A stretch of 41,530 bases of DNA from CAZRNB01 sp964601355 (GTDB lineage Bacteria; Planctomycetota; Phycisphaerae; Sedimentisphaerales; Anaerobacaceae): positions 1 to 41,530 of the forward strand of contig CAZRNB010000009.1 of NCBI GenBank assembly GCA_964601355.1. The letters run 5' to 3'. The translations under genes and the position numbers were made by a program. Below are positions 34,100 through 41,530 of this stretch, one piece after another. Below the pieces are notes generated by a model. That model was given only the letters and a program-made list of their open reading frames with translations, had not been told where the DNA came from and ran no database searches. How positions within the stretch are numbered: position 1 is the stretch's first letter; each line of letters opens with the position of its first letter.

Positions 34100-34981
34100 A
34101 TGCGTAAAAACAAAAAACAAGGATTTAACCCGTTAGAAATTCGAAATAAAAGTAAGCATCCCAGGAATCTGGGGTTTCTTCTAACGGGTTTTACCCTGAT
34201 AGAGCTGCTGGTTGTGATCGCCATTATTGCGATCTTGATGGCTATTTTAATGCCGGCGCTACAGCGGGTAAAGGAACAGGCACGGGAAATGGCCTGTAGA
34301 GCCAACCTTCGTCAATATGGAATAGCTCAGTCTCTGTACCTGGACGATAACGACAGCCTGTATCCATCCGCATGGATATCCCTTGTAGGGTCAGAGTATC
34401 CTTATGCCGGATACCAGCGTTACTGCCGATGGCACGATCCGAGATATCCACCTGAGGGCCCGTTCTGGCCGTACCTGAAAACCCCTAAGGCACACTTATG
34501 CCCGACATTTAAAGGCTTGGCCAAGTACCAGGGTGCGCAGCATCCCAGCCACGACAAAACCATACCGGTTATTGCTCAATACAGCTATAGCATGAACGCC
34601 TACTTAGGCTCCAAGAGAGGCGACGCTTCCGGCTCGGGCAGACCAGACGGCGCGGGACGAGACGGCATTTACAAGTTCTCAGAGATAACCAGAAACAAAG
34701 CAGAGGTGTTTTTCTTCGCTGAGGAGAATATGTGGGCCAGACCAGGCTGTGACATAGTCCTCAACGATAATGCCTTATGTCCCGATGCCCGTGATTGGTT
34801 TGGCACGTTCCATAGCACATCAGGAGGAAACTTAAATAGCGGCACATGCAACGTAGTCTTCGTGGATGCCCACGTTGATGAGGTGCGCTCAGGTCTGCTT
34901 GAAAATCCTGAAGACCACTCACAAATGGAGTTCGGCATGTTCGAAAAGTACGGCTGGCCGCATCGACAGCCTTTTCAATAA
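34100..34981 (+). CDS. Prepilin (2), with palindrome inserted in its leader
   Basis: A 293-residue prepilin nearly identical in plan to prepilin 3 (35274), sharing for example CRANLRQYGIAQS, FWPYLK and EITRNKAEVFFF. Its leader is unusual: MRKNKKQGF, then 22 residues from a family B palindrome (NPLEIRN..GFLLTGF), then TLIELLVV. The insertion ends in TGF, so a cleavable G-F-T-L-I-E is rebuilt. Leader length is then 30 residues, against 6 in prepilin 3. The C-terminal VVFVDAHVDEVR is the shared head motif. Confidence 0.85.
   Translation: MRKNKKQGFNPLEIRNKSKHPRNLGFLLTGFTLIELLVVIAIIAILMAILMPALQRVKEQAREMACRANLRQYGIAQSLYLDDNDSLYPSAWISLVGSEYPYAGYQRYCRWHDPRYPPEGPFWPYLKTPKAHLCPTFKGLAKYQGAQHPSHDKTIPVIAQYSYSMNAYLGSKRGDASGSGRPDGAGRDGIYKFSEITRNKAEVFFFAEENMWARPGCDIVLNDNALCPDARDWFGTFHSTSGGNLNSGTCNVVFVDAHVDEVRSGLLENPEDHSQMEFGMFEKYGWPHRQPFQ
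34127..34192. repeat. Family B palindrome inserted in prepilin 2
   Basis: AACCCGTTAGAA (34127-34138) and TTCTAACGGGTT (34179-34190) form perfect 12-bp arms, with an inner CCCAG/CTGGG hairpin. The insertion is 66 bases, 22 codons, in frame, flanked by GGATTT on the left and GGGTTTT on the right. Confidence 0.9.
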
Positions 34982-35273
34982 TTTGGCACTTTCCACCAAA
35001 TGAAATACCATTGCCAGGTACGCACAGTACTTTGCTGAAGTGCCGACGGACGGGAACAGCGGCCGCTTTGCAGGTTTTTTGGCATCGTTTGTTTTGTATA
35101 TTCTCAAAAGCAATGCGCAAAATGAAGGCATTTTTGCGCAAAATAACGGTCATTTTAGCAATTTTTGATTATAATAATATAGTTAGAAGTTAAAAAAGGT
35201 GCTGAATTTTTACATATTTTGGATCACGGACAATGTATTTTATTTTTTCCCGGTTCAATAGAGGAGCGCAATC

Positions 35274-36071
35274 ATGTATAAGAGTAAAGGTTTTACGCTT
35301 ATCGAGCTCTTGGTAGTAATTGCTATAATCGCAATATTAATGGCTATTCTGATGCCGGCACTACAGCGTGTAAAAGAGCAGGCAAGGGAAATGGGCTGCC
35401 GGGCCAACCTGCGTCAGTACGGCATAGCACAGTCTATATATCTGGACGATTATGACAGCCGGTATCCGTTAGCGTGGCTTTCCCTTGTAGGTTCGGAGCA
35501 GCCTTATTCCGGATACCAGCGGTTCTGTCGCTGGCACGATCCGAGGTTTCCACCTGACGGTCCATTTTGGCCGTATTTGAAGGACGCTAAGGTGCATTTG
35601 TGTCCGACGTTTAGAGGCCTATCCAAATACCAGGGTCAAAACCATCCCAGTCACGACAGAAACATACCCGTTATCCCTCAATATAATTACAGCATGAATG
35701 CTTTCCTGGGCATGAGGACCGGTGATATAAGGAAGGATTCAACGGGACGAGGCCCGGTTCTTAAGTTCACGGAAATAACCAGAAATAAAGCGGAGGTGTT
35801 TTTCTTCTCCGAGGAGAATATGTGGCTTAGGCCAGGCTGTGTCTGGGTTCTCAACGATAATGCCCTTTGTGGTGACGACCGGGACTGGTTCGGCACGTTC
35901 CATAGCACCTCAACCGGCAAATTAAATAACGGCACTGTCAATGCTGTCTTCACGGACGCTCATGTTGATAAGGTGCGCTCGGCCCTGAAAGAAAATCCTG
36001 ATGATGATTCTGAAAAGGAATTCGGCCAATTTGAGAAATACGCCTGGCCACATAGGGAACGTTTTCAATAA
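35274..36071 (+). CDS. Prepilin (3), H-X9-DG type
   Basis: A 265-residue prepilin with the plain leader MYKSKG|FTLIELL and hydrophobic helix. Its head is very similar to prepilin 2, so the two are a tandem duplicate. GAGGAG lies a few bases before the ATG. The gap to prepilin 2 is 292 bases, enough for its own promoter. Confidence 0.88.
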   Translation: MYKSKGFTLIELLVVIAIIAILMAILMPALQRVKEQAREMGCRANLRQYGIAQSIYLDDYDSRYPLAWLSLVGSEQPYSGYQRFCRWHDPRFPPDGPFWPYLKDAKVHLCPTFRGLSKYQGQNHPSHDRNIPVIPQYNYSMNAFLGMRTGDIRKDSTGRGPVLKFTEITRNKAEVFFFSEENMWLRPGCVWVLNDNALCGDDRDWFGTFHSTSTGKLNNGTVNAVFTDAHVDKVRSALKENPDDDSEKEFGQFEKYAWPHRERFQ

Positions 36072-36254
36072 TAGGATATCTTGCGGTTTATTTTGTAATC
36101 CCTCCAGTTAATTTCAACCTCTGCCGGTTTTTGCCGAAGGTTTTCGAAAAAAGTCAATTTACCGCTTGTTTCCGCACAGAAAATAATGTTTAATCCTATC
36201 TTTAATTTTAATGAAAGTATAAGTAGATAGACTTGTTTTTCGAGGTGAACTGAG

Positions 36255-36881
36255 ATGGCGGATTTGAAAGCATTAGCTGATGCAGTTATTAAAGGTGACC
36301 AGGGTGCTGCGGTAGAGATAACTAAAAAGGCTCTTGCTGAGGGCAAAGCGGCCAAGAGCATTCTCGAAGAGGGATTGATAGCCGGCATGAATGTAGTCGG
36401 CAGTCTATTCAAGAAAAACGAAATTTACATACCTGAGGTCCTTATCGCCGCCAGGGCAATGAAAATGGCGATGGAGGTCCTCGGGCCGGAGCTAACCAAG
36501 GCCGGCGTTAAGCCCGTCGGCAAATTTATCATAGGAACTGTTAAGGGTGATTTACACGATATCGGTAAAAATTTAGTTGCCATGATGCTCAAGGGTGCAG
36601 GCTTTGAAGTTGTTGACTTAGGCATCGATGTTGGGCCGGAAAAATTTATAGAAAAGGCCAAGGCGACGGGCACGCAACTGATCGGCATGAGCACTCTTTT
36701 GACTACAACTATGCCCAGTATGGAAAAGACAATAAAAGCCTTAAAAGAAGCCGGCATTTCAGCCAAGATTATGATAGGTGGCGCACCGGTAACGCAAGGT
36801 TATGCTGATAAGATTGGTGCAGATGGTTTTGCTCCCGACGCCGCTTCGGCCGTCGATTTGGCCAAAAGCTTGGTCGCATAA
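36255..36881 (+). CDS. Corrinoid (B12)-binding methyltransferase protein, MtbC/MttC-like
   Basis: A 208-residue protein. Residues 1-85 are the helical cap (ILEEGLIAGMNVVGSLFKKNEIYIPEVLIAARAM); residues 90-208 the cobalamin-binding Rossmann domain with D99-x-H101-x-x-G104 (GDLHDIGKNLV), GMSTLLTTTM and MIGGAPVT. It carries a methyl group on Co between two methyltransferases. The usual partner methyltransferase is not next to it; the folate fusion protein (17504-20080) has a pterin-binding domain that could be its partner. GAGGTGA lies before the ATG. Confidence 0.92.
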   Translation: MADLKALADAVIKGDQGAAVEITKKALAEGKAAKSILEEGLIAGMNVVGSLFKKNEIYIPEVLIAARAMKMAMEVLGPELTKAGVKPVGKFIIGTVKGDLHDIGKNLVAMMLKGAGFEVVDLGIDVGPEKFIEKAKATGTQLIGMSTLLTTTMPSMEKTIKALKEAGISAKIMIGGAPVTQGYADKIGADGFAPDAASAVDLAKSLVA

Positions 36882-37193
36882 AATTAACCACGAAAAGAAA
36901 CAAAAATAAGTAAGTTAAAGTGAACTAAAATGCCTAAAGTGAGCTAAAGTAAAAAATAATCCATAACTTTAGGCACTTTGCACTTCTTAGTGCTTTTTCC
37001 TTTTGTGCTTTTTTGCGGCAATACTAATAAACTTGCAGCTTTTGCCAAAAAAAGTATAATTAAAAAACAAAACAGCCACAGAGGGCACAGAGTTCACCGA
37101 GAATGCTATGCGAGATACGAAAGGACCTCAATGAAAGGGAGAAATAAATAGTATGTCCCCAGATTTCCCTATGGAAGCATATAATACAAAGTT
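36882..37193. other. Repeat-rich gap before the DUF4365 gene
   Basis: Contains a 10-bp inverted repeat TGCCTAAAGT (36931-36940) / ACTTTAGGCA, a short hairpin GCACT-TCTT-AGTGC with a T-rich tail (36980-37004) that may terminate the corrinoid gene, and word repeats GCCACAGAGGGCACAGAG and CGAGATACGAAAGG. No gene seen. Confidence 0.5.
36980..37004 (+). terminator. Weak terminator after the corrinoid gene
   Basis: GCACT-TCTT-AGTGC followed by TTTTTCCTTTT. Stem of only five pairs, so confidence is modest. Confidence 0.4.
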
Positions 37194-38120
37194 ATGCCAA
37201 ATCAAACTATATCAAATACTATAGGGCGTAAAGGCCAACGGTGGTTTATATCTCAACTTCCTGATGATTGGATTATACAGTTACCCACAGAGGACGTGGG
37301 TATTGATGGTAACATTGTGATTTGCGAAAAGGGAGAATTGAATGGGATTGAATTTCGTGTACAAATTAAGAGTAGTTCGGAGTTTAGTCGCCGCGATAAC
37401 AAATTTGTTATCTCTGGCATCAAAAAGTCTTCTTTTCTCTATTGGATTACTGGTTTTACACCGACACTTATTGTTCTTTATGAGAACAAGATAAACAAAG
37501 GTTATTTCTACTGGATAAATAAACTTGCAGGCGAACAACAAGAATTACTAGGCTCGACCACTAAAACAATAACACTCTATATACCTGCACAGTTCGAAAT
37601 TGATAAGGATTGCTGGCAAATAATAAGGAAAGATCTGAATTATCATAGAAGGTTAGTTTCAAGCATATTCAAAAAAGCAACCGATTTTAAAATACTCATT
37701 CCAATACTCAATGAGATACACCAAAGTCTGAGAGGATTAATAAGTGCACAGACAGCCAAGCCAAAGAATGGGAAATGGACACCGGCACAAGAAAATATTA
37801 TTCACTTGCTTGAAGTAGTTTCACATAGAGACTTTGTAGTAGCTATGGAAAAGTTATATAAATTCCTTGAACCTAAAAGCGAAGGTGAAAAATATATTAA
37901 GAGAGTAGTAAATGGATACAAAGAAATTTGCAGAAGTTTTATACAGAACTTTGATGACATTTTGATAAGCGTAAATGAAAATACAGCTCTATGGTTAAAT
38001 CCAAAGTTAATGAAAATGGAGAGACACAACTTAATGGGGCTTATGGTAAGTATTTTATGTACAATAACAAAAATGACGGCCAACAATACAAGAGTACCAA
38101 TGTATGAATGGAAAGCATAA
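37194..38120 (+). CDS. DUF4365 domain protein (PD-(D/E)XK nuclease-like)
   Basis: A 308-residue protein. The N-terminal 120 residues match the DUF4365 plan: GRKGQRWFISQLP, then TEDVGIDGNIVIC, then GIEFRVQIKSSS, which is the D...(D/E)xK-like core of a nuclease fold (with Q-x-K), and a helix with FLYWITG. The C-terminal part is helical and unassigned. DUF4365 proteins turn up with mobile and defence genes. The gene is more A/T-rich than its neighbours, lacks a clear ribosome-binding site, and sits between repeat blocks, which all fit recent acquisition. Confidence 0.75.
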   Translation: MPNQTISNTIGRKGQRWFISQLPDDWIIQLPTEDVGIDGNIVICEKGELNGIEFRVQIKSSSEFSRRDNKFVISGIKKSSFLYWITGFTPTLIVLYENKINKGYFYWINKLAGEQQELLGSTTKTITLYIPAQFEIDKDCWQIIRKDLNYHRRLVSSIFKKATDFKILIPILNEIHQSLRGLISAQTAKPKNGKWTPAQENIIHLLEVVSHRDFVVAMEKLYKFLEPKSEGEKYIKRVVNGYKEICRSFIQNFDDILISVNENTALWLNPKLMKMERHNLMGLMVSILCTITKMTANNTRVPMYEWKA

Positions 38121-38277
38121 AAATAAAACCAAAAAAGAAAAATTACGAAAACAGGCTTTGAGGAAGGGTCTAAAACTTAAGGAGACTGCGCAATACTCGA
38201 AATATCTAACAGTTAAAAAAGATTACTTTCAACTCAAGGGCGAAAAAGCGGAGAGTATCCTTCATGAACTAGCGTGA
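38104..38277 (+). CDS. Small basic protein coupled to the DUF4365 gene
   Basis: A 57-codon open frame (MNGKHKNKTKKEKLRKQA ... ILHELA) starts inside the last codons of the DUF4365 gene, overlapping it by 17 bases in another frame, and ends with TGA at 38277. It is strongly basic in its first half (K/R-rich) and amphipathic in its second. The overlap suggests translational coupling. I recognise no family. A partner such as an antitoxin or nucleic-acid-binding subunit is conceivable but unproved. Confidence 0.5.
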   Translation: MNGKHKNKTKKEKLRKQALRKGLKLKETAQYSKYLTVKKDYFQLKGEKAESILHELA

Positions 38278-38784
38278 AATCGGGGGACGCCTTACTTATT
38301 TCTCCCTCTGATTGTAGGGAATTAGCAAATCCAGATGGAATTAAAGGGGTACGCCTGCCCCGTAGGGGGTGCATTTTTAATGAGTTTTGCTTGATAATGA
38401 TAGGTTTTGGTAGAGGACATTGGGTGCCCCCGGCATTCCGAAATGGGTGTTATACTGACACTCGCAAGGAAAATTAGGGACAGAATAATTAAAGAGATAC
38501 CGTTCCCGCTACGGCCTCGGCCTTCGCCGAGACGAGTAGCCCCGCAAGCATAAGACGGATGACGGAGAACGGAGGACGGAGAACAGATAGCGGAGGACGG
38601 AAAACCAGGGAACCAGGATAACAAGGGGCAGTCCACAGGACGCCTTACGGTGGTGACCAGGCAAGCAAGGTATCAGGAGCTTAGCGAATTAGAGAATTAA
38701 TGAATTAGCGAATTCGTTACCCATTAACCAATTCACCAGCCAACTATCAAGAATCGGTCATCTCTCTGTGCAGTTCGGTGCCTT

Positions 38785-38804
38785 CCTTCGACTCGGCTCA
38801 GGAC
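38785..38804. repeat. 20-bp dispersed word, copy 2 (inverted)
   Basis: CCTTCGACTCGGCTCAGGAC, the exact reverse complement of 499-518. A related but altered form is at about 39228-39260 (CCTTCGACCCCTCGACCCTG). Confidence 0.8.
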
Positions 38805-38846
38805 GGCGTCTGTGGCTAAATCTTTCGTTATATTGTTAGATTTTTA

Positions 38847-38874
38847 TTGAAAAATAGGCAATTTTTGGTATAAT
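38847..38874 (+). promoter_or_regulatory. Strong sigma-70 type promoter
   Basis: TTGAAA (38847-38852), 16-base spacer, TATAAT (38869-38874). Expected start near 38881. No coding gene follows within 590 bases, so it may drive a non-coding RNA. Confidence 0.6.
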
Positions 38875-38879
38875 ACAGG

Positions 38880-38975
38880 TGCGATTGGGGGAAATCCCGC
38901 CGGCAGCGGAAACACGCGAAGCCCCCCGCATGGGGCAAGCCGCCCACGAAAACGGAACAGCAGTTCCAGTCACAT
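38880..38975 (+). ncRNA. Candidate structured RNA
   Basis: Right after the promoter comes a GC-rich block unlike the A/T-rich repeats around it, with small stems GGGGGAAATCCC, CCCCGCATGGGG and GGAACAGCAGTTCC. It does not match the riboswitches or housekeeping RNAs that I can recognise (TPP, cobalamin, c-di-GMP, SRP, tmRNA, 6S). The 3' end is uncertain. Confidence 0.3.
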
Positions 38976-39474
38976 TTAGTCAATAACGAGTAACCAATTA
39001 CCATTTAACCAATTATCTAATCTATGCTGAAATATACAACATACTATATACGAGATACGCTTCACGCTTCACGAGATACGAAATATGAGCGATCAATTAT
39101 GTCAAATTATGCAAAACAAAGCCAATTTACCGGATGCTTAAATGAACACAACCTTTTTTCTCACAAAGGATTATGAAAATGAAATCGTTTTCAGGCTCCA
39201 AAAAAACAAACCCAAACAAAGCCAATCCTTCGACCCCTCGACCCTGCTCGGGGCAGGCCTGGCTCACGACAAGTTTCAAACGAGGCGGCTATGCTGCTCT
39301 GCGTAGTGCCTACAAAAAAACGCTGTTGTTTGCGCTTAATCTGGTAAAATGGACACCTGGTGATTTGAGATAAAGGCAAATCTGGATGCTCGATACTCGA
39401 TGCTGGGTACTCGATTTAATCTTATTGCCAGCGATGAGCCTCGAGAATCGTGCATCGAGAATCGGGTTTCAATT

Positions 39475-41411
39475 ATGCATCGGATAAAGAACCCAGATAT
39501 AGCTCGATTGTTGATGCAGCTTCGATTTACGCCGGTAAAGAAACGCCGAAAACAACTTGACGCTGCGGAAAAACTTTTTTCGATTATCGAGCCTGATAAA
39601 GAATACCCTTTCGATTTTANNNNNNNNNNNNNNNNNNNNNNNNNNNNNNNNNNNNNNNNNNNNNNNNNNNNNNNNNNNNNNNNNNNNNNNNNNNNNNNNN
39701 NNNNNNNNNNNNNNNNNNNGCGGAAAAACTTTTTTCGATTATCGAGCCTGATAAAGAATACCCTTTCGATTTTATTCACTATCGAATTACAGGCTTTCCT
39801 CCAAAACCCCAGCCGGAGCAGCCGCTAATAAAAGGCGATCAGCTTCTTGAGGATCTGCGGATATTCGTCTTTAAGCTAAGCGGCCAGCTTGCCGAGTCTG
39901 TCGCCGAGCAGGATGAAAAAGTTTATACCATTGAAGAGATAGCAATGGATTTTGATGTATCCATAAAAACCATCCATCGCTGGCGAAGAAAAGGCCTAAT
40001 AGCGCGCAAATATATCTTCAGTAATGGCCGGAGACGCTTTGGTTTTCTGCAATCAGCCGTTGATAAATTTGCCGGGCAAAATCCCAATCTTGTTATTAAA
40101 GCCAGGGGCTTTACAAGACTGGGGACAAAGCAAAAACAGCAGATTATAAAACAGGCACGTACACTCTCGGCAAAGACTGCGATGTCACGTTACCGGATTA
40201 TAGAGCAAATAGCAGGAAAAATCGGCAGGGCACATGAGACCGTCAGGTACATCCTTCTTGAGTACGAAAAGCAACATCCTGAAAAGGCAGTCCTTAAAAA
40301 GACGGGCAGTATAATGAGCCCGGCTCAGGCAACGGAGCTGCACAGATTATACAAACAAGGCACGAGCATCACGGAATTGATGAAGCGCTCCAGCCGCGGC
40401 AGAAGCTCAATATATCGAATTATCAATCAGCAAAGAGCGAAAACGCTTTTAGCCAGAAAAATTGAATTTATCGCCAGTAATGAGTTCCTCGAGGAAGGAG
40501 CTAAAGAAAAAATCCTCGCCCCGTCAGAGGAGCCAACAATATCTCTAACGGGGCAGGCAACCGATAATTGGAAACCTGAAACCGGCGATTTGTTAAAGGT
40601 CAATCCTGATAACCAATCACGAATTACCGATCACCAATTATCTGTTACCAGCTACAAAACAACCTTCGGCGAACATCTGCTGCCGGAATACATACAGACA
40701 CTGAAGGACACTCCTGTGCTTAATAGGGAACGCGAGTTGGAGCTTTTCCGCAGATATAATTTTCTGAAATATCTCGCCGGAGAAATGAAAGCTGATATAA
40801 AACTTTCTCATGTTCGCGGTACGCTATTAACGGAAATAGAAAATTATTTAGCTGAGGCGGAGGCGATTAAAAAGTTGATAGTAGAAGCCAACCTGCGGCT
40901 TGTTGTCAGTATCGCAAGCAAACATGCTACCAGCGGAGCGGGTTTTTCGGAGCTGGTCAGCAAGGGCAACTTCGCACTAATTAAAACGATAGAGGAGTTC
41001 GACTACACCAAGGGCTTTCGATTCGCCAAGCTCGCCTCATTGAATATAGCCAAAGAGTATGCGAAGGTTTCCGGCAAGAGCACGGACATCAGCAGAAAAA
41101 GGGCGGCTTCGCTGGTAAATATTCAGCGAGGCATGGAAAGCGCCACAGCAGATATTGCTGCTGTCGAACGGGCCCGCCAAAGCCTGACGGAGACAATCAA
41201 AAATGAGCTTGACGAACGTGAGCAATATGTGATTCTTAATCATTTCGGCCTTGCCGGCCCGCCGGTAAAAAAACAGACCAAGACCTTAAAGCAAATCGGC
41301 GAAGACCTCGGTCTAACCAAAGAAAGAGTCCGACAGATTGAATTAATCGCCCTGCAAAAGCTGCGACAGTCCCTCAGCAGCGAAGAGTTTGATTTACTCA
41401 CTGTAACCTGA
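39475..41411 (+). CDS. Sigma-70 family factor with N-terminal helix-turn-helix domains, interrupted by a false gap
   Basis: The frame is open on both sides of the N block, and joining the 55-bp overlap makes it one 593-residue protein (39475-39619 then 39775-41411; 594 codons with stop). N-terminal part: MHRIKNPDIARLLMQLRF.., then a MerR/excisionase-like HTH (YTIEEIAMDFDVSIKTIHRW), two further HTH-like segments (GRAHETVRYILLEYEK; GTSITELMKRSSRGRSSIYR). C-terminal half is a sigma factor: region 1.2-like LPEYIQTLKDTPVLN, region 2 (LRLVVSIASKHATSGAGFSELVSKG), region 4 (LKQIGEDLGLTKERVRQIELIALQKLR). A family B palindrome and a word array lie in the linker. Without joining, the frame from the ATG at 39945 is 488 codons. 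Confidence 0.82.
39565..39774. other. 55-bp exact overlap around a 100-N scaffold gap
   Basis: Bases 39565-39619 and 39720-39774 are identical (55 bases), with exactly 100 Ns between. This is the mark of two contigs that really overlap by 55 bases but were joined with a default gap. Joining them removes 155 bases and keeps the reading frame. Confidence 0.93.
40518..40554. repeat. Family B palindrome inside the sigma gene
   Basis: GCCCCGTCAGA and TCTAACGGGGC arms around a 15-base loop; in frame, encoding APSEEPTISLTGQ in the linker between the HTH part and the sigma part. Confidence 0.8.
40607..40655. repeat. Short-word array inside the sigma gene
   Basis: AACCAATCACGAATTACCGA and TCACCAATTATCTGTTACCA words, in frame, encoding NQSRITDHQLSVTS. 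Same style as the non-coding array near 38717-38750 (TTACCCATTAACCAATTCAC). Confidence 0.75.
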
Positions 41412-41530
41412 TTCAATTGGCCGGTCTGCGTAATTGCTCCTCGAAAACAACTGTTGCTAATTCTTTTGTAACTCGGCAGAGGTATGATCTGGAATCTATA
41501 AAGTATTGAATCCCGCATACCGAAAATTGT
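41412..41530. other. Right edge of window
   Basis: No gene or signal that I can recognise. Confidence 0.5.

Larger units (their letters stand above)
38278..39474. other. Repeat-rich stretch without recognisable genes
   Basis: From left: a GGGGGACGCC..GGGACAGAATAATT segment (38280-38490) that resembles the flanks of REP-associated transposase elements but has no transposase; word arrays (GACGGAGAACGGAGGACGG, GAATTAGAGAATTAATGAAT; 38500-38760); the 20-bp word at 38785-38804; a promoter and possible RNA (38847-38975); more arrays (TTCACGCTTCACGAGATACG, 38975-39085; GATGCTCGATACTCGATG, 39385-39470). A 66-codon frame at 39173-39373 is made of repeat words and I do not call it. Confidence 0.6.

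Noticed and set aside
39173..39373. A 66-codon plus-strand frame before the sigma gene
   Set aside because: It is composed of repeat words (AAACAAACCC, CTTCGACCCC types), with no ribosome-binding site.
39565..39774. A true tandem duplication of 55 bases
   Set aside because: The exact identity, the round number of 100 Ns and the in-phase join fit an assembly overlap better.

Overview
This 41.5 kb window looks like a chromosomal contig from an uncultured bacterium of the Planctomycetota, most likely Phycisphaerae/Sedimentisphaerales-like. The placement is inferred from gene content: three tandem H-X9-DG-type prepilin proteins, a secreted right-handed beta-helix protein, a lipoprotein-like secretin, a sigma-70 factor with extra helix-turn-helix domains, and a single-chain MetF-MetV-AcsE-like protein. 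One stretch of 100 Ns (39620-39719) is flanked by an exact 55-bp duplication, which marks a draft or metagenome scaffold.

Layout. 1-3.2 kb: tRNA-His, a YjbQ-family protein, a LysE-family exporter and a YihY/BrkB membrane protein, with two copies of a 91-bp palindromic repeat. 3.3-9.8 kb (minus): the canonical translation/UMP cluster rpsB-tsf-pyrH-frr, followed by a large AsmA-like protein. 10-13.4 kb: secreted beta-helix protein; secretin plus a small partner. 13.5-17.2 kb: rimO and pgsA (plus), facing a TPP-riboswitch-controlled thi4-HD operon (minus). 17.5-21.8 kb (minus): the folate C1 fusion protein and a DUF4932-like metalloprotease. 22-24.9 kb (plus): ECF sigma, zinc-finger anti-sigma, YbjQ and an alpha/beta hydrolase, tightly spaced. 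25-31 kb (minus): TPR-like secreted protein, nadK, dxs and a polyprenyl synthase. 31-33 kb: miaA and a stand-alone E2-like acyltransferase, convergent. 33-36.9 kb (plus): three prepilins and a corrinoid protein. 37-39.4 kb: a DUF4365 nuclease-like gene with an overlapping 57-codon gene, then a repeat-rich stretch without recognisable genes but with a good promoter and a possible structured RNA. 39.5-41.4 kb: the sigma factor that the false gap splits.

The genes cover housekeeping (translation, isoprenoid start via DXP, NADP, phospholipid, tRNA modification), one-carbon/corrinoid methyl transfer (the MetF-MetV-AcsE-like fusion and the corrinoid protein could act in one pathway, though they are 16 kb apart), thiamine synthesis from a sulfide-dependent Thi4, and envelope/secretion functions.

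The most striking signal is not a gene but several families of palindromic or short-word repeats that occur both between genes and IN FRAME inside conserved genes. Family A (GGGGCTAAATATTTAGCCCC-like core) puts nearly the same peptide into a LysE exporter and an E2-like protein. Family B (CCCGTTAGAA...TTCTAACGGG) sits inside the leader of one prepilin and rebuilds its cleavage site, and also lies in the sigma factor. Degenerate short-word arrays are embedded in dxs, miaA, the folate fusion and the sigma factor, and surround the start codon of nadK. This resembles in principle the protein-coding palindromic elements of Rickettsia, but the sequences here are different and I do not recognise a named family.
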